64,000 nt of DNA from Timema cristinae (lineage: Eukaryota; Arthropoda; Insecta; Phasmatodea; Timematidae). A model generated the notes under the pieces. It worked only from the letters and a program-made list of their open reading frames with translations. It was not told where the DNA came from and searched no databases. A program made the position numbers and the translations under genes. The stretch is taken from contig JBCFYV010011135.1 of NCBI GenBank assembly GCA_039000515.1, positions 11,234,776 to 11,298,775 of the forward strand, given 5' to 3'. Of the stretch, positions 46,143 through 57,912 are shown in pieces (position 1 is the first letter of the stretch; each line of letters begins with the position of its first letter).

Positions 46143-47547
46143 TATACGAACATAGAATTACCGGTGAAAACCCTTCGTGTATAGGATGGAAGTTTCACAA
46201 CTTATTGGAAATATTTACCATTTTTTATTACCTTAAAGATTCCAACATAACATGTTTATATAAATATAAAGGAATATAAATAAGTATTTGAGGGTCGATA
46301 CATTTTCAATGATTTTCATAGTAAAATTATGCATTTGAAAAACCATCTTACCTTCCTATTTATCCACTGGAAACCTATTCCCAAACTTTTTTTTTTACCC
46401 TTGAGAGTTCGTGGAAATAGAAATTCAATCTCCCCATTCATGGGTTACAACACATTGCAAATGGTTTAGAAAAAATCCCAGACAGAACGATTTTATTGTA
46501 CGTATCGAGAGTGAAATCTTATATACGGTACCTATCTTTTGTAAGTAAAGACTGCGAATACTTGTTGACTTGACATTTTGAACAATAGCTTTTGTTTGAA
46601 CTCTACCAGTTCCCCATGTATGTCATTTCAACATTATAAACAAGTTTCCACGGAGCATTTACTTTCAACTTGTTCAACCAAAGGCCTCATTCTTTATTCG
46701 GTTCTTGTAAACAAATTCGAAACTTTTACTGATATTAAAGCCTTATATTTTTTAGAGCAGTTTCTTTCAGCGTGTTTTCAATTTTGGTTTCCTAAAATAC
46801 CTAAGAATATAGAACATGCATTAAAAGTTTTGTCAAAAGTAATTGAACAGTATTATTTAAATAAGACATTTTATTTCATGACACAAATCAACATTAAAGT
46901 GTAAAAACAAAAGTATTTGTAGTTTCTGAACAGTAGACCTCACTCCTTCCATTTTATTATCGTTACTACAGTCTTACTAGTAGTTCAATATATATAATAT
47001 ATACATATTGTCGTGGCTAGCAGACTATTGTAAACAATATCCCGTCCTAATTCATGTGTTCATGAAGGAGGCGGGACATTACAATTAGTTTACATATGTT
47101 GCATCCCCTGATGGCAGCTTGAAATAATTAATGCCATTCATCCTCCCTATAAACCTCTATAATTTTGCAACCTCTATGTTTTTTTTGTTTGTTTTGTTTA
47201 CCATGGCAATGATTGTGAGAAGTTATAAATAAAAAAGGACGCGAAAGAAAAGTGACGCGCTGAATTAGAGACATGGAAAAAACATATGAATGAATGTAAA
47301 TAAAAAGGATTGGATTTGAGGTACGAAGTTTTTCGTTCTATCAGCGAGCGCCGGTTAGAGTTGAGGACTGGACCTCAATTTTCTCTGAAACGGGGAAGAG
47401 TGTTCATTTTTGAAGACCTAGAAGTGTGTGTGCTACAGACATTATCAGTGAAGGGTATACAACTTGTGTTTGGCATCATCACCTCAAATACTACAGGAAA
47501 ACGCGTGAGATGTTTTTATTATTATTGACAGTTCAGGACCACTAATA

Positions 47548-47549
<2 letters not shown>

Positions 47550-47587
<38 letters not shown>
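47550..47587. repeat. (AT)n microsatellite
   Basis: About 18 AT units. Confidence 0.95.
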
Positions 47588-47595
<8 letters not shown>

Positions 47596-48272
47596 GATTA
47601 TTTGAATCTTAGATATTTAAAATTTCACTATACCTATAATATGACTTTTTTCTTTTTCTTTACTTCTATTTTGTTACATTTATGTTCCACCCTTCTGGTG
47701 AAATTGTTGTTCCCTTTTTCAAGCTCATAATAAGAGAAATTTAATTTGTGAGTATCACTCAACTCACTGGCGCCCACCCGTTTATTTCACTAGAATTTAT
47801 CACTTCGCGACGAGCTACAGGATTACCGTGGATACATATCAGAGGGTAAGTTTACCTGGTAATTATGTATATCGCTATTGGGCCACATTAAAGCCACAAA
47901 AATATCTTTCCTTGCTACATCACCACGGATACCTCGAGAGGTTAGAGTCACAGTTTTTTTTAGGTGCTCTATCGACTGAGTTGGTCATCGTGGGAGAGAG
48001 GTTTAAATACTACCCCCCCCCCCTATAACGTTACACTATAATAATCAAAATATTTATAAAACACAGCTAATAATGTAGTAGAATGGTATCAAATTGTTGA
48101 AGGTAAAATATACGTCAATATTTCCTAAAGATACTTATTACCAGAAGCTTACCGAACAAATCTTTCATTAAAAAATATAGTATTCAACGTAAATTTACAA
48201 TAAAGTCAAGGTTTTGGAGAAGGGTTATTTAATCGATTTTTAAATAAGCCTTCTATCATTTATTTACTTTTG

Positions 48273-48293
48273 TGTGTGTGTGTGTGTGTGTGT
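48273..48293. repeat. (GT)n microsatellite
   Basis: About ten GT units. Confidence 0.95.
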
Positions 48294-48841
48294 ACACATC
48301 ACGCTTACTATTAGCTTTTTAGAGCTGTTTACATATAACGCCATTTGCACATCATAGACTATTCCAAACAATTCAAAGTGCGTGGGGGTGGGGGGGGGGA
48401 CAGGAGAGTTGTATGTGGAGGAGAGGTTCCCTTCTGAGACCACCTACACGGACGAAGTGTTTATTTTGCATGAGTGCATTGCAAATTATAGAGTGTGTCT
48501 CAAAATTATTACGGAAAATGTAAATATTTACCACTTTAAAAGTAGTCTTCGTAAAGTGAAGAAAATTATATACAAGTCAAGACTTTCCTTGATTTACTCA
48601 TTCCTAGAGTTTTGGTAGATCGCAAACATTCGTGGGCACGTGGTCGGACGTGATTGCCTCACTTGGTATCTTTTCTGTCGATTAGAGGGGGTCGGGGATC
48701 GAATCTAAAACAGGTTTTATTTTAGAGTTCCCCACTATCCCCCCTCCCCACCTTACCCACGCGATTGAGGGTAAAATACTCCCAATCTGGGTATCGAACT
48801 GGAACCAGGACCGATAACAGAAATTAACAGTTATTTTTAAA

Positions 48842-49090
48842 CCCGCCTCGGTGGCGTAGTTAGCTATCACGCTGGTTTCATGTTGAGCTAGACCACCGAG
48901 GACGGGGAGATCGAGGTTCGAATCTCGGTCAGGTGAACTAGGTATGGTATGTCCTAAATGGTTTTTCCCTCTCCCTCCACGCAAATGCGGGTTCACTTCA
49001 TTTATGCTCAACCTTCTTAATTCCTAACCCATTAGCGTAATCAATACGTGAGTGTATAACACGGATGGGTAGTAAGACGCATTGACAAAC
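48842..49090 (+). mobile_element. SINE A
   Basis: CCGCCTCGGTGGCGTAGTTAG, GAGGTTCGAATCTCGG, CCACGCAAATGCGGGTTCAC, CCATTAGCGTAATCAATACG, GGGTAGTAAGACGCATTG. Tail lacks a long (AAT)n. Confidence 0.9.
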
Positions 49091-49499
49091 AAATAAAATA
49101 AACAGTTATTTTAAACCGAAACAGAAAGGTCGTTATCGGTTCTTAATGGTTCTAAATGTATATAATTTTATTTTAATTGCATTTTAGGTTCTTTCTTTAA
49201 CTTTTTTAAATACCACATTTTTTATTTTTTATATAAATAACTTTTTACATAAATAACTTTTATTTTTAGTAATGTTTGTTTTTATGTTTCTATATATTAA
49301 TGGTTCCATGACTATTGACTACAGAATATTGACAAGGAACGGGACTTAATTAAGTACCGAAAATACCTACAACATTTATTTTTCTCTAAACTTAAGTAGA
49401 ACAGGAACCTTAAAATATTTGATTTGCGAACCGGTTCAAGACCAAGAACCTATAAATATTTAAGCTCACTCCCTGTTCTGGTTCGTGTTTTTTTTTTTA

Positions 49500-49615
49500 G
49501 CTCCACGTCTTACTACTTGTTCGAGTTATACTCTTAAGTTCTTATTATGCTTATCATCGTCAGTCTGGCATATTTTGGGAGTAGCTCCTTAGACCATGCG
49601 GCCACTGGAGTGGGT
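49500..49615 (-). mobile_element. SINE A', internally deleted
   Basis: CTCCACGTCTTACTACTTG and ACTCTTAAGTTCTTATTATGC (tail) run directly into CATCGTCAGTCTGGC and CTTAGACCATGCGGCCACTGG (head), so most of the body is gone. Confidence 0.65.
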
Positions 49616-49701
49616 TCTGATTCATCATTTCCAGACGAAGGTGATAATAAAAACAAATATAAAAATTTAATTGATGAAAGGGAACGTCATTCCTTTAATA
49701 C

Positions 49702-49940
49702 AAAGGTCCCAACCTGAGGTCCGTGGACCCAAGGATCCGCAAAACAAATCTAGATTTTAAAGGTTTTTTTTACACTTAAATTCTCACAACACGAAAATAT
49801 TCGCTATTAACAATTTGCTTGGACATCTGTTTTTTAATACAATTTTGTCCGATTATTTTTTTCTCTTATTTATATGCAAGAGATTATCGTAAAATTCTAT
49901 AAATGTGTCCGTAGGTTTTTAACACCCCCATGTATGGTGG
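49702..49940. mobile_element. hAT-like relic
   Basis: Left AAAGGTCCCAACCTGAGGTCC and right (reversed) GGGTGTTAAAAACCTACGG are weak inverted ends of the AACCTGAGGTCC style seen in hAT elements. No target duplication. Confidence 0.35.
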
Positions 49941-50011
49941 TGTAAATTAGGGGAGAGGGGCATATTATCATTGGCTTCAGGGGTAAACGATATTAATTAA
50001 TTTTGTAGTAC

Positions 50012-50090
50012 ATGCCTGTCCAACTGGCAGCCCGTGAGTCGCATTTGGCCCTCAAAAGTATATTTTGTGGCTTTGCGATGCATCAGAAAA
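50012..50090. mobile_element. hAT-like terminal relic
   Basis: TGCCTGTCCAACTGGCAGCC, GTGAGTCGCATTTGGCCCTC is the style of a hAT terminus. The partner end was not found. Confidence 0.3.
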
Positions 50091-50581
50091 GATTTTAAAA
50101 AATATAACGTCATCCAGAACTTCTTTAAACATGATCAGAACTAAATTGTATAACATTTATGTTATGTATTATTGGCTGTACTGTACTGTATACAATTATT
50201 ATTATAATTTTAATGTAATATATTAGTTAACTTTTAAGCCCTTGTTTAGTAGGTTTCATACAGTGTTTAAAAAATGACTATCATTTTATCTAAAAAATTA
50301 ATCTACAAAGTGTTTTATAGTATTAAAAATACATTTAAGCATAAAATGTGTTAACATTTTAACAACAGAGGCGACGCTCTGTTCCAGAGGAGCGGAAAAT
50401 AGTCTACATTCAGGGGACTGAACTGGATGTTACAACCCTCTCGGTCAGTAATGCCATACGCTTAAAAAAACTTAAAATACCTTCCATTAAAATTACAAAT
50501 TTAAGCCACAAAGCCCACCTCTGACGGAACAAAGATGTTATAGCAAAGCCTCTGTAGATTACAATTATAGTAAACACATAA

Positions 50582-50790
50582 TTCTATGAACGAGGCTCGT
50601 GGGTTCAAACCTAACCGGGTGTTAACCGATTTTTCTTGAGTGATGAAAATCCGTAACACAACTTCCTTCGGAGGGGAAGTAAAGCCGTCGGTCCCATGTT
50701 GATTGTGGCGTGTAAAAATATATGTGAAAATACCTTTCCCAGAAAAATTGGTAGGCCCTTTTGCTTTCGTTCATATAAATTCTGGTGTGT
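50582..50790 (+). mobile_element. SINE D
   Basis: B-box GTGGGTTCAAACCTAACCGG, body GATGAAAATCCGTAACACAAC, TTCCTTCGGAGGGGAAGTAA, GCCGTCGGTCCCATG, then AAAATACCTTTCCCAG and ATTGGTAGGCCC. The best D copy in the window; the A-box end is eroded. Confidence 0.7.
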
Positions 50791-50814
50791 TGATATAATC
50801 ATAATAATAATATT

Positions 50815-51060
50815 TAAAACCGCTTCTTACTACCCCTTCGGGTTATACGCTTTAAGTACTAATTACGCTAATGGATTAGGAATTGAGAAGGTTGAATTAG
50901 AGGAAGTGAACCCACATTTGCGTGAAGGGAGAGTGGAAAACCATTTAGGAAAAAACCACCCCCAGTTCAACCGACCTAGATTCGAACCTCGATCTCCCCG
51001 TCCTCAGCAGTCGAACTCAACACGACAAGCGCGTTAGTCAACTACGCCACCGAGGCGGGT
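50815..51060 (-). mobile_element. SINE A
   Basis: Full reverse copy, very similar to the one at 55171: CGCTTCTTACTACCCCTTCGG, GTGAACCCACATTTGCGTG, GATTCGAACCTCGATC, CTACGCCACCGAGGCGGG. Confidence 0.92.
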
Positions 51061-51394
51061 TTGATATAATCAGTTTGTTCATAAAGTGCAAGCTAAATAC
51101 CTAAAAAAATATTAATTATCTGGGTATTTTGCAAAATAATTTGATATTTTGAAAGTATATCCCAGAATCAATTGCTTTGTCGATCTCTGATCTCGCTATA
51201 CCATACCTTCCTCGCCCCTATCACAATAGTGTGAATATTTTGGTATCCCGGGTGGGTAGTAAGAGGTGGCGCACAAAAGAAAAAGTCACCAAAAGTACAG
51301 ATTTAAAAAACTAAACAGTACTTTCCTCTGTATTATTTTCAATCCTTTATCCAGGCGATATTTGTATACCACGTCTTAGTGATCGTTCGGACCC

Positions 51395-51645
51395 GTTTAA
51401 GTGGTCAAGTGGTCTAAGACATTACTATCGCAATAGACTGGACTGCTGAAGACAAGAATATCAGGGTTCAAATCTTGGTTGTGTCTATGGTGAGTGGTTT
51501 CAGATAAACTGTTTTCCACTATCTTTCCACGCAAATTCTGATACACATCCTTTGAGTTCAAACATAATAATCACTAACTAATTAGTGTAATTCATAGAGG
51601 AGCATATGACCAGAATGGGTAGTAAGGCGCAGTACAAAAAATTCA
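51395..51645 (+). mobile_element. SINE A'
   Basis: TCAAGTGGTCTAAGACATTAC, AATAGACTGGACTGCTGAAG, CAGGGTTCAAATCTTGG, TCCACGCAAATTCTGATAC and GGGTAGTAAGGCGCAGTAC. Diverged but near full length. Confidence 0.75.
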
Positions 51646-51654
51646 CTAATAAAA

Positions 51655-52090
51655 TAGGCATGAGGCAGGTAGAATTTTATATGAAATTTGCAGAAATCTC
51701 CGTGTAAGGAGAGTGAGAAAACATTTAGGAACAATACCTCTTTACATCTGAATGGGACTCAAAAATTTTAAAATTATAGCACCACGTCTTACTGCCCGTT
51801 CGGGTTATATACTTAAGTACTAATTAATCTAATGGGATAAGAATTGGGAAGGTTCAATTTAGTGTAAGTGAACCCACATTTGTGTGTAGGGAGAGTGGAA
51901 AACCATTTAGTATAAACCACCCCCAGTTCACACGACCTAGATTTGAACCTCGAAGTTTAGCTCAACACGAAGCCAGCACGTTAGTTAACTACGCCACCGA
52001 GGTGGGTGAGTGGAATTCAAGACCCAATTTGTTCATCAAGGTCAATCCAGTATAACGTCTTAGGCCACTTGACCACCGATGCGAAGGGTC
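51655..52090 (-). mobile_element. Probable SINE A' split by a younger SINE A
   Basis: 51655-51765 is a diverged reverse body (GGCATGAGGCAGGTAG, AAGGAGAGTGAGAAAACATTT). 51775-52008 is a clear reverse SINE A (CACCACGTCTTACTGCCC to CTACGCCACCGAGGTGGG). 52045-52090 is a reversed head (TCTTAGGCCACTTGACCACCG). TGGGACTCAA and TGGAATTCAA flank the inner copy and may be its target duplication. Confidence 0.55.
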
Positions 52091-52350
52091 CCAGCTTAGT
52101 GGAAGAAGGTGTTATAGTTGTAGTAACTTACAGTTCATCGTTTCTAGAGTGTTTTATTAATGAACATACAAACAAATAAATATTAATAAAGAGCATGCAA
52201 GAAGATAAACTCCTGTCTTTACTTAGGTAGGCAACCGAGGCATCCTCTGCGTTAACCGGGTCAGCGGGAGGCCTATTGAGCAAGGGGAATATCATGAATA
52301 TTGACATTCACCGTCGCCTTACAAGACCTCCGGTTACTGCCTTATGTTTT

Positions 52351-52392
52351 CACCGCGTCTTAGTATCCGTTCGGGCTACCAATTACCCCATT
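52351..52392 (-). mobile_element. SINE A-type 3' tail fragment
   Basis: CACCGCGTCTTAGTATCCG, TTCGGGCTACCAATTACCCC only. Confidence 0.5.
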
Positions 52393-52440
52393 AAGGGGTG
52401 GATAGGGGCAGAGAGGGGTGGGAAATCCCATGTGTCCCGG

Positions 52441-53090
52441 TCTCAATGAAATTTGATATATGAGGGGTTTCAGGATTTAAAATATTTAAAAACTAATAGA
52501 AACAACTACATCTGAGTGTGGTAGAAAACTTAAATTTGACAAGTTGGTAAAGGATTCATCCCAAATAAAAATAAAAGTATGTACAATTTAAATTTTAAAT
52601 TGAGCCTTTGGGAAATGGGGGAAGGGGAGGAAGAGAGAATGGGATGGGGGTATAAACAAAAATAATGTTTTTTGGTGTGGTTTAAATTTAAAAATAAAAC
52701 TTAAAATTAGAAATGTTTACGTATGAGTTGGAGAAATGAGTTTGATGGGGTAGCTTAACATTTCCGAAACTAATAGATGCAACTACACGCCAGTGGGTGA
52801 CCTGGTGGTCTAGGGGTAACGGGTCAAACTTCTGTTCTGGGGGTCCTGTGTTCAATCCTCGGTCCCAGCACAGATTTATCTGATTACCAAACCCTTCCTT
52901 CACCTCTGACAAGACGTGTATTAATCACAACTGTGAATGTGTGGAATGCCAGGCCTCCACCGTGGTTCGAATTCCCCCCTTAATCTGTAGGTCCTCCATT
53001 TCATCTAACAATCACCCTACCATTACACATTAGTGTAACTAGTGTAATTAGTGTAGTGTAGTAACCTGAACGGGTAGTAAGACGCAATGC

Positions 53091-53128
<38 letters not shown>

Positions 53129-53850
53129 CTCAATGTAGTAGGAAACTTAAATTGGGTAGGCAGGTATAGGAACTAATCCAATAACCATAAAAGTCTTGAA
53201 GTGTAAAATCGGCACCCTTGAAAAATGGGGGTGGCTGTAGAAGTTAGGGAAAATAAACACTTTTATATTATGTAATAAAATGAAATTTGGAAGGATTACA
53301 AAGGAATCACTTAAAAAAAACAAATATTTAATAGATCTTTATTATTAGTATCTGAGGGCTGGATAAATATGGGTTTCAAAATTTTAAAAATTAAAAGAAT
53401 TAACTACTTCTAAGTGGGGTAGAAGGTTTAAATATATCATCCAGGATAAGGTTTACCTTAAACAGCCATGACTTATGAACATTTCTAAATTTAAAAATAA
53501 AGTTCCGCAAAATGGGGATGGAGGGAGTACTTCAAAATTTCCAAAACTGTTTTTTTTTTTCATCCCCAAAGTAGAAAATTGAAATTTTTAGTTAAGGAAG
53601 AGGGACAATCCCAAATAAACAGAAGTATAGAAACATTTAAAATTCACAATATGGACGCAGGAAATATTTTGGGCTGGACATTTCCAAAACTAATATTAAC
53701 AACCACTTATCAGTGTGGTGAGAAAGAGGAATTTAGTGTGAAGATAGAGGAACCACTACAGAATGTCATAAATATTGAAAGTATAGAATTTCAAAATATG
53801 TGTCTAAGAAATTGGTGGTTGGAGCTGGTTAAAATTCCCTAAACTATTAG
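52441..53850. repeat. Decayed tandem repeat, about 300-bp units
   Basis: Four diverged units share AAAACTAATAGAAACAACTAC, TCTGAGTGTGGTAGAAAACTT, AAATAAAAATAAAAGT and AAATGGGGG/GGAGG blocks. Unit starts are near 52441, 52735, 53345 and 53680. A SINE B interrupts the second unit. An 87-codon frame at 53579-53842 lies in this repeat and is not supported as a gene. Confidence 0.6.
52797..53125 (+). mobile_element. SINE B inside the decayed tandem repeat
   Basis: GACCTGGTGGTCTAGGGGTAAC, GTCCTGTGTTCAATCCTCGG, CAGATTTATCTGATTACC, AACGGGTAGTAAGACGCAATG and (AAT)n. Flanking ACGCCAGTG and ATCTCAATG both align to the repeat's ATCTGAGTG, so they are a diverged target duplication. Confidence 0.88.
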
Positions 53851-54437
53851 CAAAATTACCTTCTCATAAAGCCAAAAAAATAATTCGTATAGGCAGACAA
53901 AAAAATTAAAAATAAATTTAAAAAAAGATTATCTTAAAGGGATTGCTCAGGTAAACAGATGGCTAAACTCTCTTAAAGCGACATAACAATAAAACAAACA
54001 ACTTCTGGGCTTTTAGCTTAGAAACAAGTTAAAATTAATCATTATGTACAGTTTCTGTAACACTGCTTATTATTTTGTTTATTCTCTTTGGGTAAAACTG
54101 GTGCTCTTTTTTCAAACATGTTTGTGTAATAATGTCCATTACTTAGTTATTATCGTGCTTAGGCAAAGAAGTAATTGTCATTGTTGTTTATGCATTCAGT
54201 TTTTGGCTAGGTAATAAATATTTTGTCTAAAATTATAAAATATGTTATTTTATTTTATTCCATAGTTGGTTTGAGATTACCAAAATTTGCTTAATTTGTT
54301 GCAGGGAAAAGCCATACAAAAAAGGTGTAAGTTGAACATCTTAATATGATACAATTTTGATATAGCTTTCCCGTGCGAAGAACGAATAAAATTGCTAGTA
54401 ACGCAATACCGCAAATATTGTATGTCGGTTCAAACAG
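53851..54437. other. No recognisable feature
   Basis: AT-rich spacer before the 17-bp minisatellite. Confidence 0.45.
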
Positions 54438-54715
54438 TTATACACCGTTGTAGAAGATACACCGTTGTAGACAATATACCGTTGTAGACAATATACCGTT
54501 GTATAAGATACACCGTTGTAGACAATACACCTTTGTAAAAGATACACCGTTGTAGATAATATACCGTTGTAAACGATACACCGTTGTAGACAATACACCG
54601 TTGTAAAAGATACACCATTGTAGAAAATATACCGTTGTAGAAGATACACCGTTGTAGACAATATACCGTTGTAGAAGATACACCGTTGTAAACAATGTAC
54701 CTTAGTGGAGATAAC
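54438..54715. repeat. 17-bp minisatellite, about 16 units
   Basis: Unit ATACACCGTTGTAGACA with T/C and A/G variants. Three units are 51 bp, so all three minus frames remain open (62-109 codons). Not coding. Confidence 0.93.
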
Positions 54716-54846
54716 TCGACACATCTAAAATTGTTATATTAGTATATCAATGTAAGTATTAAACCCGTTTACCACGATCTACCGATATTTCCCCAATCTA
54801 CTCAATATAGATATAAAGAGTAATGAGGTTTATTTTATACATAGGA

Positions 54847-54920
54847 ATAGTTAGCGCACTTTTTTAGTGCGTCAATGAACTTTCGAGTTGCTAACGTCGA
54901 AAAGTATGTTATATATGTGA
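54847..54920. repeat. Dispersed repeat J, copy 2
   Basis: GCGCACTTTTTTAGTGCGTC, AATGAACTTTCGAGTTGC; see 21888-21960. GCGCACTxxxxxAGTGCG is itself a short hairpin. Confidence 0.45.
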
Positions 54921-55170
54921 CAACTACAGAAAGCTTAACTTCGTCTCCGCTTTGTATTTAAAATATGTTCCTCACTTAGGGGATAAGACCTCCTCCATTT
55001 CCAAGATGTGTCCTACAGCTACCTTATGTTAACTGTCGGGGAGGATTTTTTTTAAATTACAGAATGTCCTCCATTTTGATCAAATAAATTTATCATTTTT
55101 TTAAAAAAATTGATCTATTCTCAAAGTAATCTTACACAGTGAACACATGAGATAAAACATTCTAATGTAA

Positions 55171-55428
55171 TAAATAATAATATTTAGCACCGCGTCTTAC
55201 TACCCGTTCGGGTTATACGCTTTAAGTACTAATTACACTAATGGATTAGGAATTGAGAAGGTTTAATTAGAGGAAGTGAACCCGCATTTGCGTGGAGGGA
55301 GAGTGGAAAAAAATTATGAACCCCCCCCCCCAGTTCACCTGACCGAGATTCGAACCTCGATCTCCCCGTCCTCAGCAGTCGAGCTCAATACGACTAGCGC
55401 GTTAGCCAACTACGCCACCGAGGCGGGT
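55171..55428 (-). mobile_element. SINE A with target duplication
   Basis: Complete reverse copy from AATAATATTTAGCACCGCG to CTACGCCACCGAGGCGGG. CATTCTAATGTA (55159-55170) and CATTTTAATGTA (55429-55440) are the target duplication with one mismatch. A poly-C tract replaces part of the body at 55321-55331. Confidence 0.92.
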
Positions 55429-55440
55429 CATTTTAATGTA

Positions 55441-56124
55441 GATTCATCAAAGGGTTAGTTGTTGTCTAAGTATAATTGTAATCATTTGATTTATATAAGA
55501 ATATTGTACAACAACAACGCAGTAAAAAGATTTAAGTTCATCTTAAAAATGTGCTTGAATGTCGGTAAAATTTGTAAGTTGTCTATCGATAAAACACATT
55601 AAATGAGTTTGTACAATTACATTTTAACCGTTCCTTAAATTTTCTTAAGTTTTTAATACGAGGCTAAAATTAAAAATAATATCTATAGCCTTGTATCAAA
55701 CTTTAAATAAGTTAAAGAGGAATCTACTTTTCAAAAACTTGTCAAGGAAGCATCTACATCCACTTAATTTTAATAATAATTTCCAGGCGAATATTACTCT
55801 AAATGGCTTCTATAGGCATCTTATTTTATTTTTTTGATACCTAAAGGGGGTCATTATAAGTAGCTTCTATATGCATATAAAACATTTCTAAAAGACATTC
55901 GAGGACCACTTCAATTAGCTTATAAAATCGTTCAATACTCAAAAATTTGTCGGAGGAAGATCACTTTCAATAGCTTAAAAAAGCATCTGACTTTTTTTTT
56001 AATATTTATTTCAAATTGTTTCTAAGGTTATCCAATTTTTAAAATTAGGCTTGGGGAATACCACGCCAAACAGCTTCTAGCGGCATCTAATTTTAGAAGA
56101 AAAAATAAGGCAAGGACCACATTT
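55441..56124. other. No recognisable feature
   Basis: AT-rich with recurrent short words (AGCTTCTA, GCATCT) at loose 60-100 bp spacing between about 55750 and 56130, perhaps a very old tandem repeat. Confidence 0.35.
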
Positions 56125-56138
56125 AATAGCTACTAAGG

Positions 56139-56403
56139 GGTGACCTGGTGGTCTAGGGGTAAGGTGTCAGACTTCTGTGCTGGCGGCCGGGGTTCAATCC
56201 TTGGTCCCGGCACAGATTTATCTGATTACCAAACCCTTCCTACACCTCTGACAAGACATCTTGTGAATGTGTGGAATGCCAGGTTGCCACCGTGGTTCGG
56301 ATTCCACGTTAAACTGTAGGTCCTTCATTTCATCTCACAATCACCCTACCATCACACATTAGCGTAAGTGCGTATAACCCGAACGGTTAGTAAGACGCGG
56401 TGC

Positions 56404-56440
<37 letters not shown>
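56139..56440 (+). mobile_element. SINE B with 14-bp target duplication
   Basis: Complete copy from GGTGACCTGGTGGTCTAGGG to (AAT)n. AATAGCTACTAAGG is exactly repeated at 56125-56138 and 56441-56454. The tail is long (about 14 AAT), suggesting a recent insertion. Confidence 0.96.
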
Positions 56441-56444
<4 letters not shown>

Positions 56445-56466
56445 GCTACTAAGGAATTAAAAAAAA

Positions 56467-56750
56467 GGTGGCCTGGTGGTCTAGGAGTAAGGTGTCAGAC
56501 TTCTGTGCTGGCGGCCGGGGTTCAATCCTCGGTCCCGACACAGATTTATTTGATTACCAAACCCTTCCTTCACCTCTGACAAGACATCTTGTGAATGTGT
56601 GGAATGCCAGGTCGCCACCGTGGTTCGGATTCCACGTTAAACTGTAGGTCCTTCATTTCATCTCACAATCACCCTACCATCACACATTAGCGTAAGTGCG
56701 TATAACCCGAATGGGTAGTAAGACGCGGTGCTAATAATAATAATAATAAA
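56467..56750 (+). mobile_element. SINE B, second copy 12 bp downstream
   Basis: GTGGCCTGGTGGTCTAGGAG to GTAAGACGCGGTGC and (AAT)n. It closely resembles its neighbour and was inserted just past that copy's target duplication. Confidence 0.93.
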
Positions 56751-57398
56751 AAGAATCTGGGGGAGCACTAGGAATATCTGAATTTCAAAAACTCCCGGAA
56801 AGAGCTCGCTTTTAACATCCAATTATCTAACATTAACTGGGAGTATGGAGGTATAGAGTCCCTAAAAAAACTTGTTTGCCTACACTCCCCCCATCTCCTC
56901 CCCTCTTACACAAATAAATTCCTACCCCTACACTATTAAATAATAATGTTCTTATTTCTAAAGGTTTAGTAGTAAGTCTTAACATAATGTCATAGACAAA
57001 CGATTTTGAGGGCAACCCCCCTCCCCAGCCAAATTAAATTCTCTTTACGCCCATGCATCTGTTCACCCTGACCTCCCTCACACAGCCCTTACAAGTTTAT
57101 CTACTGAACTAAGTACATAATTAATATCGTCCGTGTGTATAAGTGTGGAGCCCGTCTCCCGATTGGTATATTCACGACGGATTAAAGGTAATAAAGTACA
57201 AAGTCTCGTGCCGGTGTTACGTGTGAGCCAGGTAGTATAGGGGCAGGAGCAATTACCTCTCCAGGTGTGTGGGCCCCTATAGTCCCACATGTGAAGGTAA
57301 AAGGGAGAGGGAGCTGATTGTGACGTCAAGTTGACTCTTCAATAAAAGATCGTTGGTTTCCAAGAAGTCTGGAAATATCTCTCAATTACCTTTCATTA
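56751..57398. other. No recognisable feature
   Basis: ORFs of 60 codons (57015-56833, minus) and 83 codons (57329-57078, minus) have no recognisable motif. Confidence 0.4.
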
Positions 57399-57584
57399 CT
57401 GTGGATTCACACGTTCGCCGAAAAACTAGCGCGGAACAGGGACGTGGTCACGTGAAGAGCTCTAAGCCAATCACAAGATTTCCGCTCAATCATCGCGAGC
57501 TGTTCTGCTGAAATTCAACTGTTCTCTACTTTGTCCGCTCTGCCTGACATGTTTGGCACAGGAGAACCAATCAAATCTCAAATC
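57399..57584 (-). mobile_element. Harbinger-like element, one arm
   Basis: CTGTGGATTCACACGTTCGCC, AACTAGCGCGGAACAGG and GTTCTCTACTTTGTCCGCTC match the reversed right arm of 9397-9909. TTA precedes it at 57396-57398. The other arm is lost. Confidence 0.65.
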
Positions 57585-57646
57585 AGTGCTCAGTAACACC
57601 ATTATCACTGTGTACTAGTTTAAAGATTACTACTTATACTTTACAT

Positions 57647-57912
57647 CCATTACTGTTCCCAGCTTGTGGCCTAGGTCAGTTATTTATTCAAGACATATAT
57701 TTGCCACTACCGGCTTGCTAGGCCTGTCATAGCTTCATATGGCTTATAATATAACTTAAGACTAGTACAGGTACAACATCCAGTCCCCGGACGTTAATTC
57801 ATCAATGTAAATGGGTAAGCTCCCACATTTCACCAATAATAAATATTTCGGCCATGCCAGGAATCGGACACAGGGACCTTAGCTCAGTAGGCAAACTTAG
57901 CTAAGGTGTCGG
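57647..57912 (-). mobile_element. SINE F, near full length
   Basis: Reversed: a tRNA-like head around GCCTACTGAGCTAAGGTCC and GATTCCTGGCATGGCC, then TTGGTGAAATGTGGGAGC, CCGGGGACTGGATGTTGTAC, TAGTCTTAAGTTATATTATA, GACAGGCCTAGCAAGCC and GGGAACAGTAATGG. It ties together the partial copies at 2693, 3638 and 18083. Confidence 0.7.

Larger units (their letters stand above)
46143..48841. other. Feature-poor interval with microsatellites
   Basis: Holds (AT)n at 47550-47587 and (GT)n at 48273-48293. A 108-codon open frame at 46578-46904 starts at TTG and has no recognisable motif; a 72-codon frame (47310-47528) and a 66-codon frame (47828-48028) likewise. Confidence 0.45.

Noticed and set aside
46578..46904. 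108-codon ORF as a gene
   Set aside because: Starts at TTG in AT-rich sequence, has no motif or flanking exon signal.
47020..47110. Small inverted-repeat element
   Set aside because: The GTTTACATA/TATTGTAAAC and TCCCGTCC/GGCGGGAC words looked paired but do not extend and no target duplication is visible.
54395..54724. Three overlapping minus-strand ORFs (62-109 codons)
   Set aside because: Produced by the 17-bp minisatellite.
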